The notes below the pieces were generated by a model. The model was not told the DNA's origin and searched no databases. It saw only the letters and a list, made by a program, of their open reading frames with translations. Below, one piece after another: positions 7,214 through 12,530 of a DNA stretch of 16,253 bases. This stretch comes from Caldifarciminota bacterium (lineage in GTDB: Bacteria; Hydrothermota; Tepidihabitantia; Tepidihabitantales; Tepidihabitantaceae). Position numbers and translations under genes: made by a program. The DNA lies in contig JAFGQF010000047.1 in assembly GCA_016935775.1 (NCBI GenBank), positions 1-16,253 on the forward strand, given 5' to 3'. Every line of letters begins with the position of its first letter. The stretch's first letter is position 1.

Positions 7214-7941
7214 GGCAACTCCCGCCAGTCGCCGAACAGCCGGTAGAGCTCGAGGAAATCGGGCCGCACCGTCCGGGCTGCGGTCAGGATGGCGCGCCGC
7301 TCGCCCGCGTCGAGCGCGGCCTCGAGCCCTTCGAGTGTCCGGCCCAGCCTTTCCATCGAGTGGTCGCGCCGTCGTTCCTGTTCGGCGTCGAACCCGTAGC
7401 GGCTGGGGTCGAATTCCTGTTGCTCGATCTCCTCCCTGATTGCCTGCGCTTCGTGCTGTAGCTCCCGCAGCCGGTCGGTGTCGGCCGCGCCGAGCGAAGC
7501 CGAGTCCCGCGCCAGCGCCAGCCGGTGCAGGTCGTCGAGCGGCTCGTCCAGCTCGTGCAGGCCATCGGTCCAGTAGTCGAGCCCGACGCTGTCGCGCAGC
7601 TCAACCAGCATCATCCGCATGTCGATGAGATACTCGGCCACCGTCCCGAGCGTGCCGGTGCTGTCCGCCAGTTCGTCGGCGTCCATCACCAGGGTGTCGA
7701 CCGCGTCCAGCCAGTCGCGCCACACCGGCTCGTCCGGCCGGTCGTCCCGGTGCCGTTCAAGGAATCGTTGCCACTCGACCACCAGCTCGTCCATCGCCGT
7801 GCGGGCCAGCAGCGGGTCGCGGGCAGCGGCCAGCTCGATGGCCGGGATCAGCGCCCGGTCGAGTTCGGCGCTGTCCCGGATCACATCCCGGCTGCAGCCG
7901 GCGCACAGCGCCAGCAGTACGACAAGCCCGAACTTCCGCAT
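7210..7941 (-). CDS. Hypothetical helical lipoprotein
   Basis: I do not recognise a family for this 243-residue protein. It starts with a lipoprotein signal peptide, MRKFGLVVLLALCAGC, with the lipobox cysteine at residue 16. The rest is acidic, mostly alpha-helical and rich in Asp, Glu, Leu and Arg; there are no transmembrane segments after the signal. A charged stretch RLRELQHEAQAIREEIEQQ (about 155-173) may be a coiled coil. It probably sits on a membrane facing the periplasm. The ATG at 7941 has no Shine-Dalgarno, and a promoter-like pair ends 7 nt upstream. Its TGA overlaps the GTG of the arylsulfotransferase gene, so it may act with that exported enzyme as a tether, chaperone or substrate partner (inference). 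Confidence 0.8.
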   Translation of the reverse strand: MRKFGLVVLLALCAGCSRDVIRDSAELDRALIPAIELAAARDPLLARTAMDELVVEWQRFLERHRDDRPDEPVWRDWLDAVDTLVMDADELADSTGTLGTVAEYLIDMRMMLVELRDSVGLDYWTDGLHELDEPLDDLHRLALARDSASLGAADTDRLRELQHEAQAIREEIEQQEFDPSRYGFDAEQERRRDHSMERLGRTLEGLEAALDAGERRAILTAARTVRPDFLELYRLFGDWRELP

Positions 7942-7948
7942 TGCATTG

Positions 7949-7976
7949 AGGATAGCGTACGGGCGCGGCCTGTCCA
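7949..7976 (-). promoter_or_regulatory. Candidate promoter, leaderless type, for lipoprotein-ASST-BNR unit
   Basis: On the minus strand: TGGACA (7976-7971), a 16-nt spacer, TATCCT (7954-7949), then 7 nt to the ATG at 7941. There is no Shine-Dalgarno in those 7 nt. It partly overlaps an inverted repeat (7961-7985). Confidence 0.45.
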
Positions 7977-7985
7977 GCCGCGCCC
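7961..7985. repeat. Perfect inverted repeat, 9-bp arms, 7-nt loop
   Basis: GGGCGCGGC (7961-7969) and GCCGCGCCC (7977-7985) flank a 7-nt loop. It lies in the 66-nt gap between the barrel-protein stop (8008) and the lipoprotein start (7941). No T-run follows on either strand, so it is a poor intrinsic terminator. It may pause or stabilise the upstream mRNA end, or act as an operator because it overlaps the candidate promoter. Confidence 0.5.
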
Positions 7986-8007
7986 GCAGCGAATCCGACC
8001 GACCCGG

Positions 8008-8847
8008 CTACTTCAGGTAGAAGCCAAGCCCGACCGACACCGCGCCGATCCAGTTGTCGGTGTAGCCGTCGGCGAGCGCGTTCTCCGGGTCCACCTGCTG
8101 GCCGCTGGCACCGCCGCCAATGTAGCGGGCGTTCAGGAAACCGTCCAGCCAGTTGCTGAACTCGAAACCGTAGCGCACCGAGGCGTCGAGGATTGCGCCC
8201 TTGAAGCTGCTCTCGACATTGGTGCTGCCGGTGATGAACTTGCCCTGGGCGTAGAAGCCGTCCACCTCGGCCCCGACCCACGAACCCTCGCCCACCGGGA
8301 ACCGCGCGCGCACCCGCAGGACCGGCACCGGGCCGACATCCTGGTAGACCCGTAGCCGCTCGCCGTCCTGCGACTCGAACGATATCGAAGCGTCGCGGAT
8401 CTGCATCGAAACCCCAACCGCCAGCTCGCGCTCCGGGTCACTCAGCAGGTCGTACTGCCAGCTCAGCCGGTAGAAATCAAACCCGTAGCGCAGGTTCATC
8501 GGCGTGTACCGGGCAAACGTGTCGCTGTCAACGACCAGCGGGCCCGAGTCCAGCGTCGCCACCGTCCGGATGTCGAGCGGCTGGTACAGGAAGACTATGG
8601 TGTGGCGCGGCTTCAGGTGCAGCTCGGCCGACAGCCGCTGGAACGGGAACAGGATGTTCTGCCGCCCGGTCTTCACGTAGTCGAACTGCGTGCCGTTCAC
8701 CCCGAACTGGATGGTGTGTTCAAGCACCCCGATGAAACCTAGCTCGACGCCCGCGCGCAGTTCGTGGTTGTTATCCGGATTGTTCAGCCAGCTCGCCCCT
8801 GCCACGAGCGGGGTCACGAACAACACGACCAACATCATTCTTCTCAC
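8008..8847 (-). CDS. Putative outer-membrane beta-barrel protein
   Basis: A 279-residue protein with a signal peptide (MRRMMLVVLFVTPLVAGA, cleaved near residue 18). It has many alternating polar/hydrophobic, aromatic-rich strands typical of a small outer-membrane barrel, e.g. AELHLKPRHTIVFLYQPL, LRYGFDFYRLSWQYDLL, GSWVGAEVDGFYAQGKF, and a terminal strand IGAVSVGLGFYLK. The end is close to the aromatic terminal strand of barrel proteins but finishes in lysine rather than Phe/Trp. I cannot assign a porin or transporter family. GTG at 8847 is chosen as start because a strong Shine-Dalgarno (AAAGGAGG) lies 5 nt upstream. The TPR-protein gene ends 24 nt before it, so the two are likely one transcript. 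Confidence 0.75.
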   Translation of the reverse strand: MRRMMLVVLFVTPLVAGASWLNNPDNNHELRAGVELGFIGVLEHTIQFGVNGTQFDYVKTGRQNILFPFQRLSAELHLKPRHTIVFLYQPLDIRTVATLDSGPLVVDSDTFARYTPMNLRYGFDFYRLSWQYDLLSDPERELAVGVSMQIRDASISFESQDGERLRVYQDVGPVPVLRVRARFPVGEGSWVGAEVDGFYAQGKFITGSTNVESSFKGAILDASVRYGFEFSNWLDGFLNARYIGGGASGQQVDPENALADGYTDNWIGAVSVGLGFYLK

Positions 8848-8852
8848 AAGTT

Positions 8853-8860
8853 CCTCCTTT
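8853..8860 (-). promoter_or_regulatory. Strong ribosome binding site deciding the GTG start at 8847
   Basis: The minus strand reads AAAGGAGG, then 5 nt, then GTG. The nearest ATG (8838) would be 14 nt away, too far, so GTG is the start. Confidence 0.85.
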
Positions 8861-8871
8861 GGTGACAGTCA

Positions 8872-9390
8872 TTAGACAAGCCCGTCCCCGGACCCGGTTC
8901 GGCGCGTCATCTCCCGGGCACGCTGGCACTGGCCCGGCGTTGCCCGGTCCGAATCCTCGACCCGGCGCCAGTCGGCCAGCGCCTCATCGCGCCGGCCAAG
9001 TTCGTCCAGTATCCCGGCCCGCTCCAGCAACGCGGTCGGGTGGTCCGGCTCCAGTGCCAAGCTCCGCTCGACCGCTTCGAGAGCGCCCGTCAGTTCGCCC
9101 CGCCCGCGCCGGATGCGCGCCACCGCGCACCACGCCCGGGAGTACGACGGACCCTGCCATATCATCACCCGGCCCTCGAGGTCGCCGCGCACGGCCAGGG
9201 CAAGGTAGTCGGCCAGGTCCCACGCCGAAACCAGCCGGCGCTTCGGGGCGTCGGTCAGCGGCTGCCAGCCCTCCGGCATCGCTTCGATGAACTCCAGCAG
9301 CAAAGCCTCGGCGGCCTCCGGCCGGCCCGAGTCGGCCAAGTGACGAGCCGCCTGGAACGGGTCGGCCGGTTCGGGAGTGTCACACGCCAT
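8872..9390 (-). CDS. TPR-containing hypothetical protein
   Basis: A 172-residue soluble protein without a signal peptide. Residues ~10-40 (AARHLADSGRPEAAEALLLEFIE) look like a degenerate helical repeat. Residues ~97-150 form a clear TPR pair: GELTGALEAVERSLALEPDHPTALLERAGILDELGRRDEALADW. TPRs mediate protein-protein contacts; the partner is unknown. The middle (WDLADYLALAVRGDLEGRVMIWQGPSYSRAW) is not recognisable to me. ATG at 9390 has no Shine-Dalgarno, but a promoter-like pair ends 6 nt before it. The gene begins just after the RRM1 terminator and precedes the barrel-protein gene by 24 nt. Confidence 0.8.
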   Translation of the reverse strand: MACDTPEPADPFQAARHLADSGRPEAAEALLLEFIEAMPEGWQPLTDAPKRRLVSAWDLADYLALAVRGDLEGRVMIWQGPSYSRAWCAVARIRRGRGELTGALEAVERSLALEPDHPTALLERAGILDELGRRDEALADWRRVEDSDRATPGQCQRAREMTRRTGSGDGLV

Positions 9391-9396
9391 GGCGCG

Positions 9397-9424
9397 ACGA
9401 TAGCCTGCGCCCGGCCCCTGTCAA
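9397..9424 (-). promoter_or_regulatory. Candidate promoter, leaderless type, for TPR-barrel unit
   Basis: Minus strand: perfect -35 TTGACA (9424-9419), 16-nt spacer, TATCGT (9402-9397), then 6 nt to the ATG at 9390. It starts directly after the T-run of the RRM1 terminator. A normal start distance would put the first transcribed base at the start codon. Confidence 0.65.
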
Positions 9425-9431
9425 GCGGCCG

Positions 9432-9463
9432 AAAAAGGCGGGCGGCGCCCGGAGGCGCCGCCC
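9432..9463 (-). terminator. Intrinsic terminator of RRM gene 1
   Basis: A perfect 10-bp GC stem (9463-9454 with 9449-9440) has a 4-nt loop (TCCG on the minus strand) and is followed by GCC and a run of five T (9436-9432). It lies 16 nt beyond the RRM1 stop codon. Confidence 0.9.
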
Positions 9464-9479
9464 GATTATCGCGGAAAGA

Positions 9480-9809
9480 CTACCAGCGGCTGCCGCTGTC
9501 GAAGTCGCGCCGCTCGCGCCGGGGACCCCGGTCGCGTCCGCCGCCGCCGCCCCGCGGGCCGCCCTCGGACCGGGCGCGCGCCTCGTTGACGGTCAACGGC
9601 CGGCCGTCCATCTCGTGCCCGTTCAGGGCGGAGATGGCGGCCTGGGCCGCGGCGTTGTCGGCCATCTCGACGAACCCGAAACCGCGCGACCGATCGGTGA
9701 ACCGGTCCTTGACGATCTCGGCCGAGACCACTTCGCCATGCTGGGCGAACAGCTCGTTGAGCTGCGCCTCGGTGGCGCTGAAGGGAAGATTCCCTACGAA
9801 GATCCTCAT
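9480..9809 (-). CDS. RRM-domain RNA-binding protein (paralogue 1)
   Basis: A 109-residue single-RRM protein of the type known from cyanobacteria and other bacteria. RNP2 is IFVGNL (residues 3-8) and RNP1 is RGFGFVEM (about 42-49), with the exposed aromatic residues present. The RRM ends near residue 78 and is followed by a short Gly/Arg-rich tail (GGPRGGGGG, then RDRGPRRERRDF) likely to add RNA affinity. Over the first 90 aligned positions of the shared region it is identical to the second RRM protein (13776-14111) at 78. A GGAGGT Shine-Dalgarno sits 7 nt before ATG at 9809. The transcript has its own near-consensus promoter, a ~155-nt leader conserved with the paralogue, and a strong terminator, so it is a single-gene unit. 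A general RNA chaperone, possibly cold-responsive, is the likely role (inference). Confidence 0.95.
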   Translation of the reverse strand: MRIFVGNLPFSATEAQLNELFAQHGEVVSAEIVKDRFTDRSRGFGFVEMADNAAAQAAISALNGHEMDGRPLTVNEARARSEGGPRGGGGGRDRGPRRERRDFDSGSRW

Positions 9810-9965
9810 CAGGATACCTCCGTTGTAGCCTGGAATCGTTGCTCGGGACTACGGTCAGGTCGGCTGTTCAGGCAGACCGGAAACATAGACCTGGAACCGG
9901 ACTCCAGCTTTGCTCTGGACCTGCGCTGAACATCGGTCGGCTGAAGAGGTCCTTATCCAGCCGGC
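9810..9965 (-). promoter_or_regulatory. Conserved structured 5' leader of RRM gene 1
   Basis: The region between the expected transcription start (about 9964) and the ATG aligns nearly end to end with the leader of the second RRM gene (14112-14269). Shared blocks on the minus strand include TGGATAAGGACCTCT, GCAGGTCC, GAGTCCGG, CCGACC followed by GACCGTAGT, AGCAACGATTCCA, and the GGAGGTAT Shine-Dalgarno. Such conservation outside coding sequence, including a covarying hairpin at the 5' end, indicates a functional RNA leader, perhaps autoregulatory or temperature-responsive. No Rfam family is recognised by eye. Confidence 0.8.
9936..9965 (-). promoter_or_regulatory. 5'-terminal stem-loop of RRM1 leader
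   Basis: The left arm GCCGGCTGGA (9965-9956) and right arm TTCAGCCGAC (9945-9936) pair at nine of ten positions, counting one G-U; one C-A mismatch lies near the base. The loop UAAGGACCUC (9955-9946) is identical in the paralogous leader. ACCUC in the loop is complementary to GAGGU of the gene's own Shine-Dalgarno. Confidence 0.7.
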
Positions 9966-9970
9966 CCCGG

Positions 9971-9999
9971 ATTTTACCCAGCCCCCGGGCTGGTGTCAA
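9971..9999 (-). promoter_or_regulatory. Near-consensus sigma-70 promoter of RRM gene 1
   Basis: Minus strand: -35 TTGACA (9999-9994), exact 17-nt spacer, -10 TAAAAT (9976-9971). Predicted start is about 9964, giving a leader of about 155 nt. The spacer contains a short inverted repeat, CCAGCCC and GGGCTGG (9993-9987 with 9984-9978). Confidence 0.9.
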
Positions 10000-10205
10000 T
10001 ACCCGCCGATGGCGGTGCATCGGCCCAGGACCGGCCGAGACCGGCAACGGCCGCCACCCGGGCGGAAGGGAACTTGGAAGCATTATCGCCCCAAGGTACC
10101 ACTGTCGGCCTAATCAACGCATAGTCAATCGCTTGCGCAGCAGTACCATTACCCAAACCCCCACGGGGTTCCCTGTCGGTTTGTGCAAGCCCGGAGGCGA
10201 GGCCG
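10000..10205. other. Non-coding interval with no recognised gene
   Basis: About 200 nt lie between the RRM1 promoter and the terminator of the Pro/Arg-rich lipoprotein gene. Positions 10080-10190 are noticeably richer in A+T than the surroundings. A 6-bp hairpin AACCCC/GGGGTT (10156-10170, 3-nt loop) has no T-run. Short open frames here lack a Shine-Dalgarno and codon bias. I see no tRNA cloverleaf. Confidence 0.6.
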
Positions 10206-10243
10206 AAAAGAAGCTGCCCGGCCCGGCAGAATACCGGGCCGGG
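10206..10243 (-). terminator. Intrinsic terminator after the lipoprotein gene
   Basis: A perfect 10-bp stem (10243-10234 with 10226-10217) closes a 7-nt loop and is followed on the minus strand by CAGCTTCTTTTC, an interrupted T-tract (10212-10206). It lies 25 nt after the lipoprotein stop and would end the winged-helix/DUF2007/lipoprotein transcript. Confidence 0.75.
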
Positions 10244-10268
10244 TCAGCAGTCAGGCCTGTTGCAGTCC

Positions 10269-10796
10269 TTACCCGCGACCGGTTCTTGCCGGGCGCGCGG
10301 CCTCGTTGACCGGGTTATCCCTTACTCGCACACCCCGCTGGCCGGGCGGGTCGGGCCGCGGCGGCCGGATGTTCGGCGGCGGCTGTTCCCGTTGCCGGTT
10401 GTTGGGCGGCGGTCCCCCGCGGGGCCGGTGGCGCGGCGGAGGAGGATAGCACCCTGGTCCGTGGTGCCGGCCTCGCGGCCGGTGGCGCGGTGGATAGACA
10501 ATCCGCACCGTCGGCACGAACACCGGGTGTCGCGGCCGGTATCGAGGGTGGCGCCGATCGCGCACCACGACGACCCGGTCGCGCTCGGACTCGGACTGCA
10601 CGTTGACCGTCTGCGAAACCTCGACCGGGACCGGCACCTCGTGATAGACGTGCCTGACCTCGGTCGCGGCGGCCTCGCGCACGACCACGACCTGGGGAGC
10701 CGGCGCGGGCTGGGCGGCCTGTTGGGGATAGGGCAACTGCCACCCGCACCCGGCCATCAGCCCGGCCGCCAGCATGGGAGCGACCATGCGATTCAT
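10269..10796 (-). CDS. Pro/Arg/His-rich low-complexity lipoprotein
   Basis: A 175-residue protein starting with a lipoprotein signal, MNRMVAPMLAAGLMAGC (lipobox LMAGC, cysteine 17). ATG at 10796 is chosen because GGAGG lies 4 nt upstream and the signal follows at once; the frame stays open 28 codons further upstream but that extension is unlike a signal peptide. After a PAPAP linker comes a Val/Glu-rich part (HEVPVPVEVSQTVNVQSESERDRVVVV, about 50-80). A basic Pro/Arg/His-rich tail follows (RYRPRHP, RHRPRGRHHGPG, PPPPRHRPRGG, PPPNN). It is probably tethered to a membrane and extended through or along the cell wall or bound to anionic polymers (inference). No domain is recognised. It is 49 nt downstream of DUF2007. 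Confidence 0.75.
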   Translation of the reverse strand: MNRMVAPMLAAGLMAGCGWQLPYPQQAAQPAPAPQVVVVREAAATEVRHVYHEVPVPVEVSQTVNVQSESERDRVVVVRDRRHPRYRPRHPVFVPTVRIVYPPRHRPRGRHHGPGCYPPPPRHRPRGGPPPNNRQREQPPPNIRPPRPDPPGQRGVRVRDNPVNEAARPARTGRG

Positions 10797-10845
10797 GCTA
10801 CCTCCAGTCTCTGCGGTCACGGGTTGTGACACCGGCCCGGCGGGT

Positions 10846-11073
10846 TTACTGCGCCGGCTCTTCGCCCTCGGCCAGCACATCGTCGGCCCGCTCGGCGTCC
10901 TCCTCGCGCACGCAAAGCAGGACCCCGCGGTTCATCAGCCCGCCCAGCGGCCGCATCCCGCTGGCGTCGTCGGCAATGATGACCGACTCGATTCCCGCCG
11001 CCTTGAGCACCGACCTGCCGAGGTCCGCCTCGGGCCGGAAAGCGTAGCTCCGGACGCAGACGAGTTCGCTCAC
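10846..11073 (-). CDS. DUF2007-family small protein (putative prokaryotic signal-transducing protein)
   Basis: A 75-residue protein made of one DUF2007-type domain: ELVCVRSYAFRPEADLGRSVLKAAGIESVIIADD, then GGLMNRGVLLCVREEDAERADDVLAE. The family resembles the regulatory PII/ACT-like small ferredoxin-fold proteins; molecular function is not established. GTG at 11073 is chosen because GAGGA lies 8-12 nt upstream and the domain begins immediately; a longer frame from GTG at 11127 (93 residues) has no Shine-Dalgarno and adds non-conserved residues. It lies between the winged-helix and lipoprotein genes on the same strand. Confidence 0.82.
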   Translation of the reverse strand: MSELVCVRSYAFRPEADLGRSVLKAAGIESVIIADDASGMRPLGGLMNRGVLLCVREEDAERADDVLAEGEEPAQ

Positions 11074-11136
11074 CAGGTTGTCCTCATCGTGAGTATTTAC
11101 CCGGCGCCAGCCCGAGCCATTCGCCACCGGGCCGAT

Positions 11137-11409
11137 TCAGGGTTTCTCGCCCAGCGCTCGCCGCAGCCTGGCATACAGTGGACCGGCGGTGTTGAACGAG
11201 TAATAGACACGGTTGCCGCGCGCACGGCGTCGAATCAACCGTGCCCGGCTCAGCGCCGCGACCGCCCGCTGCACCGGCCCGATACCGAACCCGGTGTCGC
11301 GCGCCAGTTGGCGCAGCCAGACGGCGTCCGAAGGGTCGGCACAGAGCCGCGCCAGTATCGCCCGCCGGGCATCGCCGGCCAGCAGCTTCGCGAGCTTCTC
11401 GTCGACCAT
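11137..11409 (-). CDS. Winged helix-turn-helix (ArsR-like) transcriptional regulator
   Basis: A 90-residue DNA-binding protein. The start helix MVDEKLAKLLAGDARRAILARL precedes a helix-turn-helix (WLRQLARDTGFGIGPVQRAVAAL, about 32-54), and the wing is LIRRRARGNRVYYSFNTAGPLYARL. No metal-binding cysteines are present, so it is not a classical metal-sensing ArsR. ATG at 11409 is used instead of the longer frame to 11556, because the extension reads low-complexity Thr/Arg inside the flavodoxin gene and a strong promoter ends 7 nt before this ATG. Without a leader it would start leaderless. It heads a unit with DUF2007 and the lipoprotein; targets are unknown, and autoregulation of that unit is a reasonable guess. 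Confidence 0.85.
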   Translation of the reverse strand: MVDEKLAKLLAGDARRAILARLCADPSDAVWLRQLARDTGFGIGPVQRAVAALSRARLIRRRARGNRVYYSFNTAGPLYARLRRALGEKP

Positions 11410-11416
11410 CACCGGG

Positions 11417-11444
11417 ATTGTAACCCGGCGACCCACGCGGTCAA
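11417..11444 (-). promoter_or_regulatory. Strong candidate promoter, leaderless type, for the winged-helix unit
   Basis: Minus strand: TTGACC (11444-11439), 16-nt spacer, TACAAT (11422-11417), then 7 nt to ATG at 11409. The -35 overlaps the stop codon of the second flavodoxin gene (11443-11441). No Shine-Dalgarno exists between -10 and ATG. Confidence 0.7.
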
Positions 11445-11953
11445 GAAGCCGACCAGGCAACCGGGTTACCGTCCGCCGGCGCGGCCAGCCTGCGGCCCAG
11501 TTCCGCGGCCCAGGCCCGCACCTTGTCCGGGTCGTGGTTGTTGTCGTTCGGGTCATCCTCGCTCTTGTACCAGCCGCCGAAAGCCGCCTGCGCCACCGGC
11601 CTCACTCGCTTCATCCAGCGGTCAATCCGCTTCTGCAGGTAGTCGTTCCAGGCCTTGACGACATCCTCCGGCTTACCCTCGGCCCGCATCGCGCAGACGT
11701 AGACCGCCAGCTTCTTGCCCGTGAAGTCGCGCTTCATCATCCCGCGCGCCCGGCCGTACCACATCCCGATGCGGATGCCCGACCCGATGACAACATTGTC
11801 GAACCCCGACAGGTCCGGGTTCTTGTTCTCCTTGAGGTCCACCACCTCGACCTCGTGGCCGAACTCGGTTCTCAGCACCTCGGCAACGATTCGTGCCGTC
11901 TTCGCCGCCGCCCCGTTTTTCGATTGGTAGGCAATCAACGTCCGTTTCGCCAT
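11441..11953 (-). CDS. Flavodoxin-domain protein (HemG-like flavodoxin), second of a pair
   Basis: A 170-residue flavodoxin-fold protein. The FMN phosphate loop is YQSKNGAAAKTARIVAEVL (about residues 9-27), strand 3 and its loop read FDNVVIGSGIRIGMWYGRARGMMKRDF, and later KKLAVYVCAMRAEGK. The layout fits the flavodoxin group that includes HemG-type protoporphyrinogen oxidase, an electron-transfer flavoprotein. ATG at 11953 is preferred: the previous gene ends TGATG over it and GGGAGG lies 4 nt upstream, giving coupled translation. It is a diverged paralogue of the gene before it. No haem genes are near, so its redox partner is unknown. Confidence 0.85.
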   Translation of the reverse strand: MAKRTLIAYQSKNGAAAKTARIVAEVLRTEFGHEVEVVDLKENKNPDLSGFDNVVIGSGIRIGMWYGRARGMMKRDFTGKKLAVYVCAMRAEGKPEDVVKAWNDYLQKRIDRWMKRVRPVAQAAFGGWYKSEDDPNDNNHDPDKVRAWAAELGRRLAAPADGNPVAWSAS

Positions 11954-12474
11954 CACGCCTCCCGCTTCAGCTCCTCGGCGATGCCCCGGGCCCAGGCCTC
12001 GATCGTGTCCCAGTCCCGGTAATCGCCCACCGGCGCATCGACCATCCGGATGGCGTGCTTCTCCAAGAAATTCAGCTTCACCGGGTCAATGGCGCCGTGG
12101 AACAGGACGCTGTCGCGCGGCTGCGCCCGGTCGCGTGCCTCGGCCAGTTTCGCCGGGAACACCTTGCCGTCCAGCAGCTCCGCCGGGTCGCCCGCGCCGG
12201 TCGGCCCGCTCGAGAACAGCCAGACCGGGAGCCCGGCCAGCTCATCGGCCCGCTTCTTCAGGAAGTTCGCCGCGTCCTTGACCCAGGCCCCGACGTACAG
12301 ACCGCTGCCCAGCACCACCGCGCGGTACCCGGTGAGCGCACCGGCGTCCTTCGCGGCCTTGACCTCGACCGCGAGCCCGGCGTCGCGCAGGACTTTGCCG
12401 ATCCGCTCGGCGATTTCCCGGGTCGCGCCGTGCTTCGAACCATAGGCCAGCAACACCGGCAATGAGGTTTTCAT
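11953..12474 (-). CDS. Flavodoxin-domain protein, first of a pair
   Basis: A 173-residue flavodoxin-fold protein. The phosphate loop is YGSKHGATREIAERIGKVLRDAG (about residues 11-33), followed by GYRAVVLGSGLYVGAWVKDAANFLKKR and LPVWLFSSGPTG. It aligns along its length with the following flavodoxin, so the pair arose by tandem duplication. It probably carries electrons through FMN; the C-terminal ~60 residues (AIDPVKLNFLEKHAIRMV and onward) match HemG-like flavodoxins better than classical short-chain flavodoxins. ATG at 12474 lacks a Shine-Dalgarno; a weak promoter ends 6 nt before it. The nitronate monooxygenase stop is 56 nt upstream. Confidence 0.85.
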   Translation of the reverse strand: MKTSLPVLLAYGSKHGATREIAERIGKVLRDAGLAVEVKAAKDAGALTGYRAVVLGSGLYVGAWVKDAANFLKKRADELAGLPVWLFSSGPTGAGDPAELLDGKVFPAKLAEARDRAQPRDSVLFHGAIDPVKLNFLEKHAIRMVDAPVGDYRDWDTIEAWARGIAEELKREA

Positions 12475-12480
12475 TGTTTC

Positions 12481-12509
12481 AGCCTAGCACGGCCCGGCGG
12501 GAGCATCAA
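12481..12509 (-). promoter_or_regulatory. Weak candidate promoter, leaderless type, for the flavodoxin pair
   Basis: Minus strand: TTGATG (12509-12504), 17-nt spacer, TAGGCT (12486-12481), then 6 nt to ATG at 12474. The hexamers are individually weak; the support is the repeated geometry. Confidence 0.4.
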
Positions 12510-12530
12510 GCCCGGGAGCCGTGTGTCGTT

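Noticed and set aside
5396..7246. 616-codon open frame on plus, opposite the arylsulfotransferase
   Set aside because: Antisense to a recognisable protein; composition is Arg/Val/Ala-rich with no motif, no Shine-Dalgarno and no promoter.
7961..7985. Inverted repeat as an intrinsic terminator of the barrel gene
   Set aside because: Stem is perfect but no T-run follows on the minus strand; kept only as an inverted repeat.
10040..10205. Possible tRNA or small RNA in the A+T-richer gap
   Set aside because: A GGGTTCC-like stretch near 10165 does not fit a T-arm and no acceptor or anticodon stems can be drawn.
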